Assembly: GCA_029783825.1 (NCBI GenBank)
Contig: JAREIK010005490.1
Location: forward strand, 24,379 to 88,378
Length of the DNA stretch: 64,000 bases
Direction of reading: 5' to 3'
Source: Sapria himalayana
Taxonomy: Eukaryota; Streptophyta; Magnoliopsida; Malpighiales; Rafflesiaceae
The notes beneath the pieces were generated by a model. That model was not told where the DNA came from and searched no databases. It worked only from the letters and a program-made list of their open reading frames with translations. Positions 1 to 10,740 of this stretch are shown piece after piece; position 1 is the stretch's first letter, and each line of letters opens with the position of its first letter. The position numbers and the translations under genes were made by a program.

Positions 1-1566
1 TGATTATAATTTTTAATTTTTAAATTTTTACTTGTTTTATAAGAAGATATTTTTTTTGATTCAAAATAAATTATTTAAAATATATATGTCACTCTCATAA
101 TTTAATTTGTAATAAATATTTCTAGAAAAATAAACTAATAAATAATTAAAATGAATATTTAAAATTATAATAAATAGAAATAAAAATTAGATATATTAAT
201 TATTAAGTAATATATAGCAGTTTAAAGGTTTATGTATTTAGGCATTATGAGGTTTAGGAGTTTACTGATTTAACTGTGTATGCATTTAGTGGTTTATAGG
301 TTTTATTAAAAAAATAAATAATAATTTTTAATTTTTTTTAAATACGAATACAATATTTAATTATAATAATCATTATATTTATATATCATATAAATTCAAT
401 ATAAATAATTTTATTGATAAATATTCTAATAATGATCAAAAAATAAATTAATAATCTATTATTAATAAGATAGATATCAATTAAAATATAATTACAAAAC
501 CTAACATGATTCAGAAGAAAAGTAAAATATATTACAATATAATAATTTTTTGTTTTGAAATTTTTTACTTTAAAAAAGTTTATCAATAATTTTTTGATGA
601 AAAATAATTTATATATAATATATTTGTCTAACTCAATTTATTTTGTAATAAATATTTATATATAAATAAACAAATAAATAATTAAAATTTATATTTAAAG
701 TTATAATGAAAAAAAATGAGATTTATTATTTATTATTTAGGGATATCGGTTTAATTTAAATTAGATCTGACTCACTAATAATTTATTTTGTAATTAATAT
801 TTCTATAAAATAAATTTATAAATAATTAAAATAAAAATTTAAAAATATACTAAATAAAAATTACATTGAGATTTATGATTTATTATTAATGTATACCACT
901 TTAATGATTTAAGTATTTAGAGGTTTAGTCGTTAGGAGTTTAGCGATTTATGTTTTTAGACTTTTAGTGTTTTATAGGTTTTATTTAAAAAAATAAAATA
1001 ATAGAAATAATTTCTATAATTTTTTATCATTTTCATAGGTTATAACATTTGAAAATATAATAATATTTAAAATTTTTTGAAATTTTAATACAATATTTTG
1101 TTATAATAATATTAATAATTATATATCAAATAAATTTAATATAAATAATCTTATTGATAGATATTATAATAATGATCAAAAATTAAATTTATAAACTATT
1201 AATATTAAGATAGATATTAATTAAAAAATATTTACAAAACCCAAATTGATTCAAAATTAAAGTAACTTATATTACTTGATAATAATTTTTAATATTTAAA
1301 TTTATACTTCTTTTATAAGCATATATTTTTATTAGTTAAATAATATATTATTTAAATTATATTTGTCACATTCATAATTTATTTTGTAATAAAAATTTCT
1401 AAATAAATACTCTAATAAATAATTATAATGACTATTTAAAAATATAATAAATAGCAATAAAAAATAGATTTATTAATTATTAAGTAGTATTTAGCGGTTT
1501 AATGGTTTATGTATTTAGGCATTACGGGGTTTAGGAATTTATTGATTTAACTTTATATGCATTTAG
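1..1566 (+). repeat. AT-rich ~590-bp satellite array, forward block 1a
   Basis: This block holds the left end of the satellite in forward orientation. Octamer boxes (TTTANNNN units) lie near 220-310 (type A), 890-985 (type C) and 1485-1566 (type A-prime, cut by hAT-1). A shortened junction (type B) lies near 725-790, where the box is missing and the sequence runs from a TATCGGTTTAA-like end straight into AAATTAGATCTGACTCAC. The dyad around GGTTATAACC is degenerate here. The monomer is non-coding: its short reading frames are the same AT-rich core read through in different copies. The last monomer carries the variants AACTTTATATGCATTTAG and AGCAATAAAAAATAG, which recur beside the other two hAT copies. 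Confidence 0.9.
1559..1566 (+). repeat. hAT-1 left target-site duplication
   Basis: GCATTTAG immediately precedes the left TIR. It is one octamer step of the satellite's telomere-like box, and identical to the hAT-3 target duplication. Confidence 0.85.
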
Positions 1567-1584
1567 TATGGGTGCTCACGGGAC
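1567..1584 (+). repeat. hAT-1 left terminal inverted repeat
   Basis: TATGGGTGCTCACGGGAC pairs with the right end at 4949-4966 with two mismatches (positions 3 and 13). The third base is T where the other ends have G, so this end carries a point mutation in the TAGGG core. Confidence 0.85.
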
Positions 1585-2152
1585 TCGGAGATCCGTGAGT
1601 CTACCAGAAGTCTTGTCCCGAAAGAATGGGACTAAGAAAAATCCATTGATTTGACTTTTCCCAGTCCCGTTCTATCACGTATTTTTTCTTTTGGGACGGT
1701 TGCGGATCTTAAGCAATATCCATCCTGAGAACCATCCTGTCCTAAAAAACCGATACTAGAACCAGGAATATATATATATATATATATATAACATAAAGAT
1801 GCCGCCAATTCCGCTACTGCCCATCCAATTCCGACGCACCTATTGCTGTTCCGATGAGTTCCAGGCCACCTCATGCCATTCCAGCTGTGTTTAGTTAGGT
1901 CCAGCCCTTGTCCGTCGCACTTCTGGTGGCCTCCACCGTGTCCCAGATCCCACCGGCCTTTTTGTTTGTTTTTTTGATGAGAATTGAGTGATTAATTATT
2001 ATTATTATGCATCTTAGTCAGTTTTGCTGAGTATTGGTTGTGGTGTTGTGGTTGGGCCGAATGAGTGGGCTAAATGTGTTACAGACATTTTTGTAGAGTT
2101 TGCTTGTTTGAAATATTTATATGTATTTATGCTTAACATATCATATTAATTA

Positions 2153-3999
2153 ATGGCAATGCAGAAGACACAATCTAGCGGTAAACGAAAAATACAATAA
2201 ATTGAAGATGATCAGATCTCAAATGATCAAAGTACTGATAAATCCAATTATTATCCTTTCAAAAACCCTCCTATTGTTTTGGCAGGTTCTTCAATTCCAA
2301 TTGTAAAAGAAAGTCAAGGGACATCTGAACCTCAAGCTCATAAAAAGTATAAGTCTGCTGTTTGGGAAACATATGAGATATTAGTTGATTCAGAGAGATA
2401 TGAAATTGGTAGGGCAACTTGTATATGATGTAGGAAAGAATATTTGGCAAAAAGTGATCAAGGTACTTCGGGTTTATAAAAATACTTGAGAGAGACTTGT
2501 AGGAAATTTCAACACAAAAAAGAATTAATAGAAGCTCACAAATGTAAAGACAAGTTGCAATCTTTGTTGAGTTTCACTAAAGGTACTAGTTCAGAGGATA
2601 ACAAATTAACTTGTTGGCAATTTGATCAACAACTAGGCTTTTGAACTTTTCTGTAATTAAAAGTCATTCTAAAGTTAATATTAGAAAATGCTATTGAGTT
2701 TTGCATGAATGAATGGGGTTTGAGAAAGTTGATGTTCATTACTGTTGACAATGTATCAAATAATGATGTTGCAGTTGAACAATTAAAAAAAATGCTTGTG
2801 AAGGAATAGTGTTGTACCTTTGAGAGGTGAGCATTTTCATATGAGATGTTGTGCTCATATCCTAAACTTTATTGTCAGAGATGGCATTGCAGTAATAGAG
2901 GGTGCTATTCAAAAAATTAGAGGTGTGGTGAAATATGTGAGGAGCAGTCCTAAAAGATTAGATATGTTTAAGTTATGTCTTGAAGAAGCAAACATGACAT
3001 ACAGATCTTCATTGCAATTAGATTGTCCTACAATATGGAATTCAACTTATTTGATGCTACAAACTGATATAAAATATCAAAAAGAATTTGCTAAGTTGGA
3101 GTACAAAGACAAAAGGTTTTTGAAGGAGTTTGGTTCTAACGTTCCAACTGCGAGAGACTGCACAAACACCAAAATTTTGGTTCGTTTCTTGAAAACTTTT
3201 TATGAGGTAACTTGTAAATTTTCTGGCTCACAATATTCTAACTCTAGTGTTTATTTTCCTCAGATTATTCTAATTTTGAAAAAAAATTGAGCTTTGTGAA
3301 AATAGTAAAGATACAATTGTGTCTGAAATAGGTATGAAAATGAGGCATAAATTCAACAACTATTGGGGTTCTCTTCAGTCAAAAAATATTATGATTTTTG
3401 TAGCAGTAGTGTTGGATCCTTCATATAAGCTCAATTATCTCAAGGTTAAGTACACTTAGCATTATGGGGAGGAATTGGCTAAAAATCTGGTAAAAAAGGT
3501 TATAAATGCTTTAAATGAGATGATGGATAATTATAAAGATTTAAATGAAGATGAATCAAAAGAAGATGATTTCTCTTCTACTGTGTTGAAGAAAAATGAT
3601 GATTTCTTTGATTGTAGTGATACTTATGTTGATGATTTTTTTATTGAATTGGAGAAAGAACAAGAAGTTGCAGCTTTGGAAGAGTTGGATAGGTACTTGG
3701 AGGACAAACTAGAAAAAAATAGAATTGATTTTGATCATCTTAACTGGTGGAAGGTAAATTAGGTTAGATATCCTTCTTTGGCAAATGGAGCAAGGGATGT
3801 ATTTGCTATCCAAGCATCTATTGTGGCCTACGAATCTACATTTAGCAATGGGGAAAGAACTTTAGATAAATTTAGGAGTTCTTTAACACCTATTACAGTG
3901 GAAGTTCTCATATATGTACAAGATTGATTGAGAAGCTCAAACAAACCTATTGAAATTGAAGAATTAGTTCAAGACCTTGATGATAATGAATCAGGTTAG
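2153..3999 (+). pseudogene. hAT-1 transposase pseudogene (RICESLEEPER-like, BED + hAT dimerisation)
   Basis: This is the remnant of a hAT transposase, the enzyme that cuts and pastes the element. From the ATG at 2153 one frame runs toward a BED-type finger (C-x2-C, then GTSGL, KYLRETC). It is broken by TAA at 2198, by TGA in place of a Trp between the two finger cysteines, and by a TAA inside the GTSGL-KYL segment. A deletion of about 300 bp near 2635 removes the segment that in the other copies carries the TTDTWTS catalytic aspartate. A +1 frameshift near 2800 precedes the open piece 2820-3290, which contains RCCAHILNF and a DCPTIWNSTY motif. The open piece 3475-3762 ends in LNWWKVN at a TAG that replaces Glu. 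Beyond it, in frame, come the dimerisation-domain residues AYESTFSNGERTLDKFRSS. TAG at 3457-3459 is shared with both other copies. The natural stop follows NESG at 3997. It cannot encode a working enzyme. Confidence 0.88.
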
Positions 4000-4300
4000 T
4001 ATACAAATCTTGCAAATTTTAATTTCACTTTTACTTATTTTATTAATTCAATTTAATAAAAATATGGTTCAATTATAATTTTCAAAGGGGTCACAAGATC
4101 CAAATATTCTTCCAACTATAGTTGGCCAACTAAATTTGGAATGGTGTATTAAATTTTATAAGGTAATATTTTGTTTTTTTATCACTCTTTCATCTTATAA
4201 ATTTATGTCTACATGATTAACATTTTTTCATCTTTGGTTGTCCTTCTACAGTGGAGGAAGAAAAGAGAGGAGTTGTAGAAGAAATAATTAATTAGGTTTG
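4000..4300 (+). other. hAT-1 3' region with two intron-like segments
   Basis: Downstream of the NESG stop the sequence is conserved in all three copies. It contains stretches that look like plant introns: a T-rich segment opening GTTAGTATAC and ending TTTTCAAAG near 4086, and one opening GTAATATTTTG near 4161 and ending CCTTCTACAG near 4250. This suggests the original gene had 3' exons past the obvious stop, or spliced 3' UTR. It is inference from GT...AG ends and T-rich composition only; no transcript evidence is available. Confidence 0.35.
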
Positions 4301-4948
4301 GATTTTCGTTGCTGTTCCGGGACAGACCTTTGAAATGATTATTATCATGGTTGTTATTAGTTGTATTTTTTTATTATATTAAGCTGCCTAATTTTAGCAA
4401 TTACTTAAGTAGTAATTGTTGCTACCAATGTTTGTCGTCATCTTTAGCTATTCCTTAATATTTTAAGTAATTGTTTAAAAAATATAGTATTGCTATTATG
4501 GTTAACTTTTACTCTGCCGAACAAAGCCAACTTGTGATAAAACAAAGAACCAAATTAAGCACACAACTCAGTCCTGTTCTATTTAACATTTCTATTCTTT
4601 TCTGCACATCAAAGCTTTCGACAAGATAATGGAACTCGTTTGCGGTATTCAGCCTATTTGACAAAATAAAATTGGCCCAATTTGAGTTTGAAAGATACAT
4701 AACTAAAGAATGATAAATGGTACAACAAAAGGTTTCGACATGAACTAACTTGGCCGGTTTGAATAAAATAAATTAAAAAAAATGTCCGAACTCCGTTTTG
4801 TCCAAGAACCATTTTTCCTACCCAAAATTCCCGATCTACGTCCCCTTCCGTCCTGATATTTTCATCCATGGGACGAGTCTGGATCTTCAAAAAAAAAATC
4901 TCCGAACTGTGAGAAGGGACTAGAGATTTGTAATCCCCATTTCGTCCC

Positions 4949-4966
4949 GTCCCATGAGCACCCCTA
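4949..4966 (-). repeat. hAT-1 right terminal inverted repeat
   Basis: Read inward from 4966 it is TAGGGGTGCTCATGGGAC. It is followed by GAATTTAG (4967-4974), the second copy of the target duplication with one mismatch. Confidence 0.85.
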
Positions 4967-7900
4967 GAATTTAGTGGTTTATAGGTTTTATTTATAAAAT
5001 AAAATAACAAAAAATTTATTTTTATTATTTTTTGATATTTTCAAAGGTTATAGGTTATAACCGTTGAAAATATAATAATTTTGAAATTTTTTTCAAATGT
5101 GAATACAATATTTAGTTATACTAATCATTATATTTATATATTATATAAATTCAATATAAATAATTTTATTAATAAATATTCTAATAATTATCAAAAAATA
5201 AATTAATAATCTATTAATAATAAGATAGATATTAATTAAAATATAATTATAAATCTAAAAATGATTCAGAAGCAAAAAAAAATATATTACTATATAATAA
5301 TTTTTTGTTTTTGAATTTTTTATTCTTTTAATAAGTTATATCTATATTTTTTTAATGAAAAATAATTTATATAAATTATATTTGTCTAACTAATAATTTA
5401 TTTTGTAATTAATATTTATATATAAATAAACAAAGAAATAATTAAAATGAATATTTAAAATTATAAGGAAAAAAATGAGATTTATTCTTTATTATTTAGG
5501 GTATACCAGTTTAATTTAAATTATAATTTTCTCACTAATAATTTATTTTGTAATTAATATTTCAATAAAAATAAACTTATCAATAATTAAAATAAAAATA
5601 TAAAATTATACTGAATAAAAATTAAAATGAAATTTATGAATTATTATTAATGTATACCAGTTTAATATTTTGAGTATTTAATGGTTTTGTCGTTTAGGAC
5701 TTTAGCAATTTATGTTTTTAAGCATTTAGTGGTTTATTGTTTTTGTTTAAACTATGAAAAAACAAAAAAATTATTTTTGATATTTTTTCACATTTTTAAA
5801 GGTTATAACCTTTGACAATATAATAATTTTAAAATTTTTTAAAAATGTGAATATAATATTTAGTCATAATAATCATTATATTTATATATAATATAAACTA
5901 AATATAAACAATTTTATCGATAGATATGATATCAATTATCAAAAAATAAATTAATATGTTATTATTATTATGATGGATATAAATTAAAATATAATTGCAA
6001 AACCTAAAATTATTCAAAATCCAAGTAAAATTTATTACTAAATAAAATTTTTTGCTTTTTAGTTTTTGCTTCTTTTTATAAGCTTATATATTTTTTTGAT
6101 GAAAATTAAATTATTTTAATTATATTTGTATCACTCATAATTTATTTTGTAATTAATATTTTAATAAATTATTTAAATTATATTTAATGGTTACGAGTTT
6201 AATGGTTTAAGTATTTAGGAGATTTTGTGTTTATGAGTTTATATGTTTAAGTGTGTAGGCACTTAGTGGTTTATAAGTTTTATTTAAACAATTATATAGC
6301 AAAAAATTTATTTTTATTATTTTTTCAAATTTTTGAAGTTTATATCCTTTGAAAATATAATAATTTTTAAATTTTTTTCAAATGTAAATATAATATTTAT
6401 TTATAATAATTTGCATAATTATAATTCATTTAAATTCAATATAAATAATTATATTGCTAGATATTATAATTATGATCAAAATATAAATTAATCAACTATT
6501 ATTAAAAAAAGCTATTATTTAAAAAGTATTTGCAAATCTAAATTTATTCAAATCAAAGTAAAATATATTACTAAATAATAATTTTTTTTAATGTTTTGCT
6601 TTTTTTATAAGTTTATATTATAATTATTAAAAATAAATTATTTAAATTAATTTTGTCTTACTCATAATTTATTTTGTAATTTATAATACTATAATACTAA
6701 ACTACTAAATAATTAAAATGAATTTTTAAAATTATAATGAATACAAATAAAATTGAGATTTATTATTTATTATTCATGATATACCAGTTTAATGGTTTAA
6801 GTATTTATGTGTTTTGTGGTTTAGGAGTTTAGTGATTTAATTCTTTAGACCTTTAGTGTTTCATAGTTTTTTTTTGAATGTATAAAACAAAAAATTTAAT
6901 TTTTTGATTTTTTTTAATTTTTGAAGGTTGTAACATTTGAAAATATAATAATTTTTAATTTTTTTTAAATGTTAATATAATATTTAGTTATAATAATCTT
7001 AATAATTATATATAATGTAAACTCAATATAAATAATTTTATTGATAGATATTATAATAATGATCAATAAATAAATTAATAAACTTGTATTTATAAGAATG
7101 ATATAAATTAAAATATAATTGTAAAATATAAGATGATTCAAAATCAAAATAAGAATTATTATTAAATAATAATTTTTTATTTTTAAAATTGTACCCCTTT
7201 CTATGATCATTTTTTTTGATGAAAAATAAATTATTTTAATTATATATGTGGCACTAATAATTTATTTTGTAATTAATATTTCTATAAAAATAAACTGATA
7301 AATAATTAAAATGAATATTTAAAATTATAATGAATACTAATAAAACTCAGATTTATGATTTATTATTTAGACTATACTAATTTAATATTTTAAGTATTTA
7401 TGGGCTTCGGGGTTTAGGAGTTTAGTCATTTTAGTATTTAGTCATTTAGTGGTTTATAGGTTTTATATAAAAAATAAAATAACAAAAAATTTATTTTTGT
7501 TATTTTTTCTCATTTTTGAAGGTTATAACATTTAAAAATATAATAATTTTTAAATGTTTTTTGACAAGTGAATACAATATGAAGTTATAATAATCATAAT
7601 AATTATATATAATATAAATTCTATATAAACTATTTTATTGATATTAGTATAGTGATCATAAAAAAGTAATAACCAATTATTAATAAGATAAATATTATTT
7701 AAAATATATTTGCAAAACCTAAAAAGACTCAAAATCAAAGTGAAATATTATACTAAATATTAATTTTAAATTTTTAAATTTTTCTATCCATTTATAAGCC
7801 TATATATTTTTTGATGAAATAATAAATTATTTAAATTATATTTGCCTCGCTAATAATTTATTTTTTAATTTATATTTCTATAAAATTAAACTAATAAATA

Positions 7901-8306
7901 ATTAAAATATATATTTAAAATTATAATGAATACTAATAAAAATGAGATTTATTATTTATTATTTAGGGTATAACTATTTAATTGTTTAACTTTTTTGTGG
8001 TTTTGGGGTTAAAAAGTTTATTGATTTATATGTTTGCACATTTTTGTGTTTATAGTTTTTATTTATTCAATGAAATAACAAAAAAAATTATTTTTATGAA
8101 TTTTCGTGATTTTCAAAGGTTAAGAACTTTGAAAATATAATAATTTTTTAATAGTTCTAAAATATAAATACAATACTTAGTTATAATAATAATAATAATT
8201 ATATTTGTTGTAGTTTCGATATAAAAAATGTATTAATATATATTATAATAATGATAAAAAAATGAATTAATAAACTATTATTAATAAGATAGATATTAAT
8301 TAAAAT
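4967..8306 (+). repeat. Satellite array, forward block 1b
   Basis: The interrupted monomer resumes at the octamer after the hAT-1 insertion (TTTAGTGG, TTTATAGG) and the array continues forward. Boxes: B junction near 5500, then C ~5650-5740, D ~6180-6280, E ~6775-6870, F ~7370-7460 (TTTATGGGCTTCGGGG), G ~7965-8065. Box-to-box spacing is about 530-600 bp. The dyad near 5045 carries a small internal duplication (GGTTATAGGTTATAACC). The last recognisable satellite sequence is AGATATTAATTAAAAT just before 8307. No gene seen. Confidence 0.9.
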
Positions 8307-8479
8307 AAATTAATAATAAACTAATAGTACAAACTAGCACCAGGGTGGTATAAGCAAGGCAAGAAGTATGGGCTCTCTTTCAATCAAGAATCAAAAAATT
8401 TATTTTATTGGGATGTCTAAGCCATTTTTTTATATCCTCATGGATATTAAAAGTATCATTTCTTTCTTTTTATATTAAA

Positions 8480-9090
8480 TGAGTTAGGTATACAAGCTCG
8501 CAATACCCAAAAAGGTGTAAATGAATCATATTCAAATGTATAAAAGGTTTTAATCATTGCCCAAAATATTAGTCTTGCATATTGACACTTGAGGTCACAA
8601 ATCAAAGGAAAAGGCTATAGTGATATTTCCAATCCCAAAAATTTTAGCTATAGAAAGTTATAAAGAGTAGTACACGAGCTTTAACTATTTCTAGGGTCGT
8701 GACTTTTGCTCTTGAGGAATGTCCAAAGTTACAATAATTCCTAGTGCGATGACTTTGCAATATAAAAATAAAATGCACAAGCTATCGTCATATCCAATAC
8801 TGTGACCCATTATTATAGTGATTAAATATGTATTCATGATCATTCTTAGTGCCTTAACAATATGTTCAATAGAGAGACACAAGTTATGGCATATTCTCAT
8901 CGATATGATTTTGTGTTCTAGAGACAAAATATACAATCATGACCATTGCTAATGCTACAATAATCTAAAGCAAGAAAGAGAGTGAATCCATAATTCACCC
9001 CTTGAGTCATGACTTTGTGTTACATATACAAAAAGAAAATTTTGTGACATTCCTAAAAGTTGTGAATTTCAATTTAAATTTAACACTTAG
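8480..9090. repeat. Degenerate ~100-bp tandem repeat, about 5-6 units
   Basis: Similar phrases recur at about 100-bp steps. CAAGCTCGCAATACCC (~8483), CGAGCTTTAACTATTTC (~8674), CAAGCTATCGTCATATCC (~8778) and CAAGTTATGGCATATTC (~8880) open successive units. The middle of the units also aligns, for example TCATGATCATTCTTAGTGCC and TCATGACCATTGCTAATGCT. A further partial unit ends with GAGTCATGACTTTGTG near 9020. The units are highly diverged and bear no resemblance to the 590-bp satellite. This could be an old minisatellite or the internal repeat of a transposon; I do not recognise it. Confidence 0.5.
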
Positions 9091-9121
9091 TCATTTGATT
9101 ATAAAAGTGCAAAACAAGAGA

Positions 9122-9197
9122 TTTAGGATTTAGGGTTTATGGGTTAGGGTTATAGTTTATGGTTTAAGGTTTACGATTTAAAGTTTTGGGTTTATTG
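9122..9197 (+). repeat. Degenerate telomere-like tract, 7-bp phase
   Basis: About eleven consecutive units resemble the plant telomere repeat TTTAGGG (TTTAGGA, TTTAGGG, TTTATGGG, TTAGGG, TTATAG, TTTATGG, TTTAAGG and so on). The step is mostly 7 bp, unlike the 8-bp step of the satellite boxes. Only one or two units are canonical, so this is a decayed interstitial tract, not a chromosome end. The G-rich strand is the + strand. Confidence 0.7.
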
Positions 9198-9590
9198 TTT
9201 TTTTTTTTGTTTTTTTTTTGGAAAATACACACTTTATTTATCATTTAGGCGCACAACTTACAAGAGACTAAAAGCTGACTAAATTAGGCCAGCCCACCAA
9301 ATCCTATGCACCTTAATGATTCTATGCATAAAATACATAAAAACATACTGCCTAATAATTCCAAGCGTACGAATACAACTAAAATCACCAGGCATTCCCG
9401 GACATCATAGTTAGCATTGAGTCATTATGCACACTGCATCCTTTCCATTTGGATTTGTCCAAGCCTTTTGGAGGAAGCTGAATGATGCACCATATTAAAA
9501 CTATGCAAATATAAGATTGTGCATGTGTGTGACATGCATCATCAAGCATTTGCCTATGTCATTGCTATGCAATGGAAAACATTGCAAAGC
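9197..9590 (-). mobile_element. Putative 3' end of a polyadenylated retroelement or retrocopy, antisense
   Basis: A long T run broken by single G residues (about 9197-9220) is followed by GGAAAATACACACTTTATTTATC. On the minus strand this reads as an AATAAA-like polyadenylation signal about 15-20 nt before a poly(A) tail. The next ~370 bp has balanced base composition, unlike the satellite. This layout fits a 5'-truncated LINE or a processed-transcript insertion on the minus strand. No reverse transcriptase or other domain is visible and no target duplication was found, so family assignment is not possible. Confidence 0.45.
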
Positions 9591-10714
9591 TATTTCATTG
9601 TTTGAATAAAAGCTATAAACCTTTAAATGCCTAAATACTTAAATCAATAACTTCGAAATCTCGAAAACCCTAAATATATAATTTTTTTAAACATGTATAT
9701 CCTAAATAATAAATAATAAATCTAAATTTTATTTTTTTTATTTTAATTTTAAATATTTATTTTAATTATTTATTTGTTTATTTTTATATAAATATTAATT
9801 ACAAAATAAATTATAAGTTAGACAAAGATAATTTATATAAATTATTTTTCAACAAAAAAATATAGATATACTTATTAAAAGAAGTAAAAAATTAAAAACA
9901 AAAAATTATTATATAGTAATATATTTTACTTTGTTTTTGAATCATTTTAGGTTTAGTAATTATATTTTAATTGATATATAACTTATTAATAATAAATTAT
10001 TAATTTATTTTTTGATCATAATTAGAATATTTATCTATAAAAATATTTATATGATAAATAGATTTAATGATTATTATAAGTAAATATTCTATTCACTTTA
10101 GAAAAAAATTTTAAAATTATTAGATTTTCAAAGATTACCTTTGAACATGTGAAAAAAAAATATAATTTTTATTATTATTTCATTGTTTAAATAAAACCTA
10201 TAAATCACTAAATGCCTAAACACTTAAATCACTATACTACAAAATCTCGATACCCATATATAGATAATCATTTAAAAGAGTATACCCTAAATAATAATTA
10301 ATAAATCTCATTTTTATTTGTTTTAATTATAATTTAAAAAATTCATTTTGATTGTTTAGTTTTTTATTTATATATATATATTAATTATAAAATAAATTAT
10401 AAGTTAAAAATATTATTTATAAAAATTATTTTTCATCACAAAATAGATAAGCTTATAAAAAGAATAAAAATTTAAAAACAAATAAGTATTATTAAGTGAT
10501 ATATTTTGCTTTGCTTTTGAATTATTTTAGGTTTTGATATTATATTTTTAGTAATATCAATCTTATTCATAATATATTTTTAATTTATTTTTTGATAATT
10601 ATTAGAATATCTATGAATAAAATTGTTTATATTGAATTTATATGATATATAATTATTATGATTATTATAAATAAATATTTATTCACTTTTGAAAAAAATT
10701 TAAAAATTATTATA

Positions 10715-10740
10715 TTTTCAAAGGTTATAACCTTTGAAAA
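10715..10740. repeat. Perfect 26-bp palindrome in satellite monomer
   Basis: The half-site TTTTCAAAGGTTA is followed by its exact reverse complement with no spacer. The same dyad, perfect or slightly decayed, occupies the same place in almost every monomer, about 70-80 bp from the octamer box. Confidence 0.95.

Larger units (their letters stand above)
1567..4966 (+). mobile_element. hAT-1: degenerate hAT-superfamily DNA transposon, 3.4 kb
   Basis: A GC-richer unit is inserted in the satellite. It is bounded by imperfect 18-bp terminal inverted repeats (left TATGGGTGCTCACGGGAC; right, read inward, TAGGGGTGCTCATGGGAC) and by an 8-bp target duplication (GCATTTAG on the left, GAATTTAG on the right). 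TIRs beginning TAGGG and 8-bp duplications are hallmarks of the hAT superfamily. Subterminal regions carry repeated GGGAC/GTCCC motifs, possible transposase-binding sites by analogy with other hAT elements (inference). An (AT)n microsatellite lies at 1768-1790. Compared with hAT-3, the coding region has lost about 300 bp near 2635. Mutations make it non-autonomous. Confidence 0.9.
8307..9590. other. Non-satellite insert at the first orientation switch
   Basis: Sequence of different composition separates forward satellite (left) from reverse satellite (right). Three parts can be seen: a degenerate ~100-bp tandem repeat (about 8480-9090), a 7-bp-phase telomere-like tract (9122-9197), and a poly(T)-headed fragment (about 9197-9590). 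The stretch 8340-8480 shows no recognisable feature. Neither flank shows a clear target duplication. It contains no convincing reading frame. Confidence 0.75.

Noticed and set aside
386..586. Short Ile/Tyr/Asn-rich reading frames such as this one, repeated through the window (also near 6965, 17419, 18972, 42237, 49714, 61408)
   Set aside because: They are the same AT-rich satellite core read in one frame. They recur because the monomer recurs, on either strand according to array orientation. No start context, domain or conservation pattern suggests protein.
1632..1874. Minus-strand frame in the hAT-1 5' region (also 29989-30271 and 53641-53916)
   Set aside because: It reads through the subterminal repeats and the (AT)n microsatellite, giving a YIYIYI run; not a plausible gene.
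4509..5010. Minus-strand frames across the 3' end of hAT-1 (and equivalents at 26555-26943, 56579-57006)
   Set aside because: They lie in the conserved non-coding 3' region and TIR of the transposon, and one runs out into satellite.
8691..8936. 81-codon minus-strand frame in the non-satellite insert
   Set aside because: It spans several units of the degenerate ~100-bp repeat and shows no domain; probably chance.
9122..9197. A true telomere or a recent telomere healing site
   Set aside because: Almost every unit is mutated and satellite continues on both sides, so it is at most an old interstitial tract.
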